Assembly: GCA_965200835.1 (NCBI GenBank)
Contig: OZ241390.1
Span: forward strand, 1,798,001-1,862,000
Length of the DNA stretch: 64,000 bases
Direction of reading: 5' to 3'
Source of the DNA: JAPPFW01 sp965200835
GTDB taxonomy: Bacteria; Actinomycetota; Acidimicrobiia; Spongiisociales; Spongiisociaceae
Part shown: positions 59,153 through 64,000 of the stretch, in pieces
Numbering within the stretch: the stretch's first letter is position 1
Layout of the letters: the number at the start of each line of letters is the position of its first letter
Position numbers and translations under genes: made by a program
The notes under the pieces: model-generated
The model's input: the letters and a program-made list of their open reading frames with translations, nothing else
What the model was told of the DNA's origin: nothing
Databases searched by the model: none

Positions 59153-60752
59153 GGTTGAGCTTTCCGGTGGTGGTCTTGGGCAGGTTGGGTACGTACTCCA
59201 CGATTCTCGGATACTTGTAGGCCGCCAGCTGGGTCTTCACCTGGGTCTGCAGCTCGGCGGTCAGATCGTCGCTGGCCACACAACCTTCGGCCAGCACCAC
59301 CACCGCCTTCACCACCTGGCCTCGGATTGGGTCGGGGGAGGGGATGACCGCCACCTCTGCGACCTGGGGGTGGCGCACCAGCGACTCCTCCACCTCCGCC
59401 GGGCCGATCCGGTATCCGGCGCTGGAGATCATGTCGTCGTCCCGTCCCAGGAACCGGATGTATCCATTCTCGTCCACCGTGCCCTGGTCGCCGGTCATGA
59501 TCCAGCCGTTCCGGAACCGTCCCGCGGTGGCCGCCGGATTCCCCCAGTACTCGATCATCTGGGTGGGGTCACCGGGCCGGACCGCGATCTCCCCGATCCC
59601 GCCAGGGGTCACCTCCTGCCCCTCCTCGTCGAGCAGGTTGACGGTCCGGCCGGGATAGGGGAGGCCCATCCAGCCGGGTATGCCTGGCCAGAGGGCCTCG
59701 CAACCTCCTACCAGATGGTTGACCTCGGTGAGCCCGTAGAACTCGTTGATGACCGCCCCCAGGTCCCGCTCGCTCCATTTGTGAAGCTCGTCGGCCACCG
59801 ACTCACCCCCGCTGGCGATCACTCTCAGATCGAGATCGAACCGGCTGGCCGGGTTGGGGACCTGGGCCATCATCCTGAGGGCGGTGGGGGTCAGGAAAGC
59901 GTGGGTGACGCCGTTGCGGGCCATCACATCGAAGGCTCGCTCGGCCGTGAACCGCTGCTGATCGGCGACCACCGGATGACCGAACACCAGCGCCGGAAGC
60001 AGTATGTCCAGCAGACCTCCCACCCAGGCCCAGTCGGAGGGGGTATAGAACACGGTCGACTCGTCGAACGCCACGTTGAAGAACAGCTTGAAGGTCAACA
60101 GGTAGCCCTCGATGATCCGGTGTCCATGCAGGGCTCCCTTGGGATGGCCGGTGCTGCCCGAGGTGTACAGGAGCATGGCCGGATCGAGTGCCGAGGTCTC
60201 CACGGGCTCGAACTCAGGTCGGAAGCTCGCTGCCTCGGCCAGCGACCTCTCCCCCGGACCGGCCTGCCCGAAGATCACCAGGCTCTCGAGGTCTGGGAGG
60301 TCGCGGGCCACCATCCGGATCCGATCGGCGTAGTCCTGGGCCACGACAACCGTGCCGGTACCGGAGTCCGAGAGTATGTGGCGGTAGGAGTCGGGACCGT
60401 ACAGGCTGGACATGGGCAGCACGGTGGCCCCCAAGGCGTAGGCGGCCAGGTGCAGGGCAGCCACCTCGGCGCTCTGGGACATCACCAGCGACACCCGGTC
60501 GCCCCGGCCCACCCCCAGCGAGGCCAGAAAGTTGGCGTAACGCTTGGCCAGCCGGATCAGCTCCCAGTAGGACCAGACCTCCCGCCGACCATCAGGACGC
60601 TCGACGTACAGAGCGATGCGCCGCCGATCGGTGCTCCAGCGGTCGAAGACCTCCGATGCAATGTTCATCCTCTCGGGAATGTCCCACTCGAAGTTCTCGA
60701 CCAGCCGCTCGTAGCTTCCGTAGGCCAGTAGGTCGGTATCGAACAACCTCAT
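59115..60752 (-). CDS. AMP-forming acyl-CoA synthetase (medium-chain / ACSM-like)
   Basis: 545 residues. AMLLYTSGSTGHPKGALHG is the P-loop-like A3 motif, NEFYGLTEVNHLVGG the A5 region, WIMTGDQGTVDENGYIRFLG the A7/A8 hinge Asp, and LPKTTTGKLNRK the A10 lysine. GRDDDMISSAGYRIGPAEVEE matches ACSM-type enzymes. It would activate a carboxylic acid to its CoA thioester. The last three residues (GSS) arise from a 26-bp tandem duplication. Strand-neighbours include the FGE gene upstream. Confidence 0.9.
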   Translation of the reverse strand: MRLFDTDLLAYGSYERLVENFEWDIPERMNIASEVFDRWSTDRRRIALYVERPDGRREVWSYWELIRLAKRYANFLASLGVGRGDRVSLVMSQSAEVAALHLAAYALGATVLPMSSLYGPDSYRHILSDSGTGTVVVAQDYADRIRMVARDLPDLESLVIFGQAGPGERSLAEAASFRPEFEPVETSALDPAMLLYTSGSTGHPKGALHGHRIIEGYLLTFKLFFNVAFDESTVFYTPSDWAWVGGLLDILLPALVFGHPVVADQQRFTAERAFDVMARNGVTHAFLTPTALRMMAQVPNPASRFDLDLRVIASGGESVADELHKWSERDLGAVINEFYGLTEVNHLVGGCEALWPGIPGWMGLPYPGRTVNLLDEEGQEVTPGGIGEIAVRPGDPTQMIEYWGNPAATAGRFRNGWIMTGDQGTVDENGYIRFLGRDDDMISSAGYRIGPAEVEESLVRHPQVAEVAVIPSPDPIRGQVVKAVVVLAEGCVASDDLTAELQTQVKTQLAAYKYPRIVEYVPNLPKTTTGKLNRKLLASLEQGSS

Positions 60753-60818
60753 GGGCCGATCCTACAAGCGAGGACGAGGGGGCAAACCCAGATGGGTCGG
60801 CCGCCGGTCAGTTGGTAT

Positions 60819-61727
60819 CTAGGAGGCGCACCGGAACCCGAGGTGGCCGGCGGAGGTGTCGATCGTCTGGGGCTGGCGGGCCGCCGGACGGTACCGGAAG
60901 CAGTACTGGATGGTGCAGAGATGGGAGCCACCTTTGATGGTCCGGGATGGATATGGGCCTCTCCTAGCTTTGGCTGAGGAACCTTTACGGCGTTTGCCAC
61001 CACGACGCCGCGCCCTTGGAACCGCGCCCGGCCTGGGATGGTAGGGGCTGGAGGTCCACTCCCAGACGTTACCCGTCATGTCATGGAGGCCATACCCGTT
61101 GGGGGGGAAGGTGCCGACCGGACTGGTGCGTGTCCATCCGTCGAGTTGGGTGTTCTCCCAGGGGAACCGTCCCTGCCATGTGTTGGCTCTAGGTTCGCTC
61201 TCCTGAACATCCTGGTTGCCCCACTCGAAGTCCACTCCTTCCAGGCCGCCCCGAGCGGCGTATTCCCATTCGATCTCGGTGGGAAGTCTGGCCGCCTTCC
61301 AGCGGGCATAGGCCGCTGCATCTGAATAGGCCACGTGTACCACAGGGTGATCCTTCAAGCCTTCCAGGGACGACGCCGGACCGGTGGGATGCCGCCAGTC
61401 GGCGCCCGGGGTCCAGGTCCACCAGTTACCGAAGTCACCCAGGTCCACCGGTCCTGGAGTCATCCTGAACACCAGCGAACCGGGTACCAGGTCCTCGGGT
61501 CGGGCACCCGGGTAGAGGCGCGGATCGGGGCGCCGCTCGGCGAAGGTCACGTACCCGGTAGCTTCCACGAACTCGGCAAATCTTCGGTTGGTCACCGGGT
61601 AAGGATCGATCCGGAACGAGCCGACCCGGACCGTCCGGGTGGGTCCCTCTTCCGGGTAGTGATGGTCGGATCCCATCAGGAACTGACCAGCGGGGATCTG
61701 GATCCGGCGGTCTGGCATCGCGGTCAT
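60819..61727 (-). CDS. Formylglycine-generating enzyme (FGE, sulfatase-modifying)
   Basis: 302 residues. GQFLMGSDHHYPEEGPTRTV, PVTNRRFAEFVEATGYVTFA, LPTEIEWEYAARGG, GLHDMTGNVWEWTSSPYHP and GGSHLCTIQYCFRYRPAAR followed by SAGHLGFRCAS match FGE. The catalytic cysteines are Cys271 and Cys276, the expected pair. It oxidises a cysteine in sulfatases to formylglycine, using O2 and copper. No sulfatase gene is in the window. A basic insertion (RARRRGGKRRKGSSAKARRG, about 238-257) precedes the catalytic block. Confidence 0.9.
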   Translation of the reverse strand: MTAMPDRRIQIPAGQFLMGSDHHYPEEGPTRTVRVGSFRIDPYPVTNRRFAEFVEATGYVTFAERRPDPRLYPGARPEDLVPGSLVFRMTPGPVDLGDFGNWWTWTPGADWRHPTGPASSLEGLKDHPVVHVAYSDAAAYARWKAARLPTEIEWEYAARGGLEGVDFEWGNQDVQESEPRANTWQGRFPWENTQLDGWTRTSPVGTFPPNGYGLHDMTGNVWEWTSSPYHPRPGAVPRARRRGGKRRKGSSAKARRGPYPSRTIKGGSHLCTIQYCFRYRPAARQPQTIDTSAGHLGFRCAS

Positions 61728-61783
61728 GAATCTATGAAACTACCTTCTGCCAGGCAAGGAGCCTTGGACAGGAAGGAATCGGG

Positions 61784-62665
61784 ATGAGCAGGGTCGGTTT
61801 CATCGGCGTGGGAGTGATGGGCATGCCCATGGCTGCCAACCTCTTGAAGGGTGGCTACCAGGTGAGGGCCTTCGACCTCGACCAGGCCAGGCTGGAAGCC
61901 ATCGGCCGGATGGGAGCCCAGATCGCCGACTCTCCGGGGCAGGCGACCGAAAGTGCTGCCTTCGTGATCACCATGCTGCCCACGGGTGAACATGTGGCAG
62001 AAGCGGTGTTCGGCCCCCGAGGGGTGGCCGCCTCGTTGGGCCGGAAGTCGCTGCTGATCGACATGAGTACCGGATTACCGGCCCACTTCGACGCCACTGC
62101 CCAGCGTCTGGCGGCTCGGGGGAGGAGGGTGATCGACGCTCCGGTCGGCCGGACCTCGAAGGAAGCCGAAGAAGGAACCCTGCTGATCATGGTGGGTGGT
62201 GATCCATCGGACGTGGAACGGGCCCAGCCGGTGCTCGCGTGTATGGGCGACCCGATCATCCACTGCGGGCCTCCCGGAACCGGGATCAGGACCAAGCTGG
62301 TCAACAACTACCTCTCCATCGTCTCCAACGTGGTGGTGGCCGAGACGCTGGCGCTGGCTGATGGCGCCGGTCTGGATCGGGACATCGTCATTGAGGTCCT
62401 GATGGGTACCACGGCCGGGCGAGGCCACCTGGCTACCACCTATCCTGCCAAGGTGCTGGCCGGTGATCTAGCTCCCGGTTTCATGATCGATCTGGCCCGC
62501 AAGGACCTGGACCTGGCTCTGCGGATGAGCCGCGACGCCGGTAGCTCCGCAGCTATGGGGGCGGCCGCCCTCCCGGTCTATGACTCGGCCCGCCACCAGG
62601 GGGCCGGCCGCCTGGACTGGACTGCGATCTACGACCTAGTACGCGGTCAAGCAGGTCTTTCATAG
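61784..62665 (+). CDS. Beta-hydroxyacid dehydrogenase, sulfolactaldehyde-reductase-like (YihU type)
   Basis: 293 residues. GFIGVGVMGMPMAANLL is the NAD(H)-binding loop and LIDMSTGLPAHFDA the catalytic serine-type motif. DAPVGRTSKEAEEGTLLIMVGG, GIRTKLVNNYLSIVSNVVVAE and DLARKDLDLALRM follow the YihU sequence closely. Arg123 in VGRTS, Lys171 and Asn174 fall at the same numbers as sulfonate-binding and catalytic residues reported for E. coli YihU (from memory). It may reduce 3-sulfolactaldehyde, made in sulfoquinovose breakdown; 3-hydroxyisobutyrate or tartronate semialdehyde are alternatives. It is divergent from the FGE gene. Confidence 0.75.
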   Translation: MSRVGFIGVGVMGMPMAANLLKGGYQVRAFDLDQARLEAIGRMGAQIADSPGQATESAAFVITMLPTGEHVAEAVFGPRGVAASLGRKSLLIDMSTGLPAHFDATAQRLAARGRRVIDAPVGRTSKEAEEGTLLIMVGGDPSDVERAQPVLACMGDPIIHCGPPGTGIRTKLVNNYLSIVSNVVVAETLALADGAGLDRDIVIEVLMGTTAGRGHLATTYPAKVLAGDLAPGFMIDLARKDLDLALRMSRDAGSSAAMGAAALPVYDSARHQGAGRLDWTAIYDLVRGQAGLS

Positions 62666-62710
62666 CCACCCGGGCGATGGCTGGCGATCACCCAGGTCGG
62701 AGACCAGTCT

Positions 62711-63121
62711 CTATCCGAAGTGGGTAGGTCCTGCTCGCCGGATGGAGATCCTGATGACCACTCGCCGCTCCTGGCCCATTGCTTGCCGGTATTCGGTCCA
62801 ATCGGGATGCTCGCCCGAGATCTGGCGGTAGTAGTCGACGAGGGGCTGCATGGCGTCGGGAAGGGTCACGATCTCGGCGTCCCCATCGATCTGGATCCAT
62901 GGGCCATAGAACCGGTCGGTGAACATGCAGAGGGAGGCCCTCGGGTTGCGGAGGAGGTTCTTCACCTTGTAGGCCGTCTCCCGGCTGGACACTACGAACA
63001 AGCCACCGGCATCGACTCCGGCGATGATCGGGGACATCTGGGGAGTCCCGTCCCGCCGGTAGGTCAGCAGGATGCCCCGGTTGTTGGCAGCTACGAAAGC
63101 CCTGGCCTCATCAGCGTTCAT
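62711..63121 (-). CDS. PPOX-class (F420/FMN-dependent) flavoprotein
   Basis: 136 residues from ATG 63121 (AAGGGACGGG upstream). EARAFVAANNRGILLTYRRD, GTPQMSPIIAGVD, GLFVVSSRETAYKVKNLLRNPRA and DRFYGPWIQIDGDAEIVTL are typical of the split-barrel PPOX family common in Actinobacteria. Such proteins use F420 or FMN to reduce small molecules. It is convergent with the sulfolactaldehyde-reductase-like gene. Confidence 0.85.
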   Translation of the reverse strand: MNADEARAFVAANNRGILLTYRRDGTPQMSPIIAGVDAGGLFVVSSRETAYKVKNLLRNPRASLCMFTDRFYGPWIQIDGDAEIVTLPDAMQPLVDYYRQISGEHPDWTEYRQAMGQERRVVIRISIRRAGPTHFG

Positions 63122-63157
63122 TCTCGACACCCGTCCCTTCGAATCTGGCACCGACCA

Positions 63158-63604
63158 TCATGCCACCAGGTCAACGAGAAGTGCTGGTTCAACCGTTACC
63201 GGTGGTGCGAGTCGACCGGAGATCGGGGGCCTAGAGACGGCCAACCGCGAGCACATGATGGGCTCGGTAGGCACCAGCCGCTGCTCGACCGGGTCGACCG
63301 CTAGGGCGAGGCCCTCCAGTGTGTAGGCACCCAAGAGGGATGGGGCCTCGTTCTCGCCGAACACGACCAGGGTGGTAACCGTTTCGCCGTTCACCGACAC
63401 CCGTGCCTCACCGTACTCCAGTTCGACCCGGCTACCGTCGGCTATCAGGAACTTGCGCCTTCCGGTCGCCTGCACCCCCAGCCCTTCCAGCAACCGCCTC
63501 GGCACGGTGGTGAAGGCAGCACCCGTGTCTACGATCGTGTCGATGTCCAAGCCCGGCCGGTCTGCTACGCCGTGAATCCGGATCGGCCAAGCGAACACAC
63601 CCAT
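63158..63604 (-). CDS. Retropepsin-like aspartyl protease-fold protein
   Basis: 148 residues with a strong RBS (AGGAGG) before ATG 63604. IDTIVDTGAAFTTVPRRLLEGLGV carries the Asp-Thr-Gly active-site motif and SLLGAYTLEGLALAVDPVEQRLV the flap/second-strand region. Single-domain proteins of this kind should act as dimers. A C-terminal extension of about 35 residues is unusual. The substrate is unknown. Confidence 0.75.
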   Translation of the reverse strand: MGVFAWPIRIHGVADRPGLDIDTIVDTGAAFTTVPRRLLEGLGVQATGRRKFLIADGSRVELEYGEARVSVNGETVTTLVVFGENEAPSLLGAYTLEGLALAVDPVEQRLVPTEPIMCSRLAVSRPPISGRLAPPVTVEPALLVDLVA

Positions 63605-63932
63605 CCTGTTGCCTCCTTCTAGCAGTGATCTAAGGTGAGCTTACATGCTTCTGTGAGGATTATCAGCGAATACTGAACAACCAGGACTATTTCAAGTGCC
63701 TAACCAACGAATGAGATCAAGTAGACGATCTGTATCATTGTTCGTGCGACAGCCCGTGGACCTCACCCACTCTCGCCATGGCTTGATCGCGTCCAGCCAG
63801 TCGGTGTCACAGGTTTTCCTGTTTCATTCACCATGGTGCCCCCAATCTACTCCCCTCCGGATGGAACAATCCCGCTACCGTCCAGGGACGGAGGGCCGGG
63901 CACTCCGGCATCGATTTGCTGTGGAGGTGATG
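63605..63932 (+). other. Intergenic region with lower GC and a possible gene remnant
   Basis: About 328 bp. Bases 63640-63740 are clearly less GC-rich. On the minus strand, 63692-63823 gives 43 open codons reading DTDWLDAIKPWREWVRSTG and NNDTDRLLDLIRWLGT to a TGA, which looks protein-like, but no start codon is available. It may be the end of a degraded gene. GGAGG at 63923-63927 belongs to the next gene. Confidence 0.3.
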
Positions 63933-64000
63933 ATGCTCGACGACAGGACTATCGGACTCGCCCGGGGGGCCAACTTCGCCTCGCTGGCCACGGTCATGCC
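63933..64000 (+). CDS. Partial PPOX-class F420-dependent enzyme (N-terminus)
   Basis: ATG 63933 (or 63930) with GGAGG at 63923-63927 opens a frame to the right edge: TIGLARGANFASLATVMP is the N-terminal block of F420-dependent PPOX proteins (known form LARGxNFATLATVxPDG). About 22 codons are present. Confidence 0.7.
   Translation, partial: MLDDRTIGLARGANFASLATVM

Noticed and set aside
1..64000. CRISPR arrays, transposons, rRNA or tRNA genes
   Set aside because: No regularly spaced repeats, transposase motifs, terminal inverted repeats or RNA consensus sequences were seen by reading the window; a short tRNA could be missed without a covariance search.

Overview
The window reads as a chromosomal segment of a high-GC actinobacterium. 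The order recG-rsmD-coaD-DivIVA-like-DUF177-rpmF-plsX-rnc-mutM-ftsY is typical of Actinomycetota. F420/PPOX-type flavoproteins, a homodimeric AceE, GTG/TTG starts and many 4-bp ATGA/GTGA gene overlaps fit this. An acidimicrobial-type lineage is my best guess, but no rRNA or other decisive marker is present. I see no tRNA, rRNA, CRISPR array or transposase.

Layout. (1) 1-184: the N-terminus of a helix-turn-helix protein runs off the left edge. (2) 406-15239: a long, mostly overlapping catabolic and transport operon. It holds a TIM-barrel epimerase-like enzyme, split DhaK and DhaL kinase subunits, a FucI/AraA-type isomerase, a frameshifted methyltransferase, a nucleoside hydrolase, a zinc polyol dehydrogenase, a divergent ketol-acid-reductoisomerase homologue, a YnjBCD-like ABC importer, an MFS carrier and a nucleoside phosphorylase. 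(3) 15484-18789: an Mrr-like nuclease, a lipoprotein and MgtE. (4) 18940-21144: greA, then selD, read here as a selenoprotein with an in-frame UGA at 19718-19720, overlapping a thioredoxin-like ferredoxin. (5) 21210-28875: a PDZ/5'-nucleotidase-like lipoprotein, a divergent FtsH-type protease and membrane proteins. (6) 28925-41399: hydrolases, nitrilase, cupin, a zinc exporter, arfB, menA, aceE and a class V aminotransferase.

(7) 41640-44140: an island of visibly lower GC with a coupled operon of unrecognised genes (short leader ORF, PemK-like protein, sigma-factor-like protein, second PemK-like protein), then a truncated regulator-like gene. This is the best candidate for an undescribed system. 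(8) 44383-48248: hydrolase, membrane-anchored MurF-like ligase and D-Ala-D-Ala ligase-like protein. (9) 48272-57490: housekeeping genes for DNA repair, ribosome biogenesis, CoA and lipid synthesis and protein targeting. (10) 57509-64000: a CcdA/TlpA-like redox pair, an antitoxin-like ORF, an acyl-CoA synthetase whose 3' end carries a 26-bp tandem duplication, a formylglycine-generating enzyme, a dehydrogenase closely resembling sulfolactaldehyde reductase, PPOX flavoproteins and a retropepsin-like protein.

How the genes could work together. The first operon would import a sugar, polyol or nucleoside-like compound, oxidise or isomerise it, and phosphorylate a short ketose with DhaK/DhaL. The selD locus implies that selenocysteine is made and used elsewhere in the genome. 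FGE and the sulfolactaldehyde-reductase-like enzyme hint at handling of sulfated or sulfonated carbohydrates. All calls rest on reading sequence and motifs only; no database search was run.
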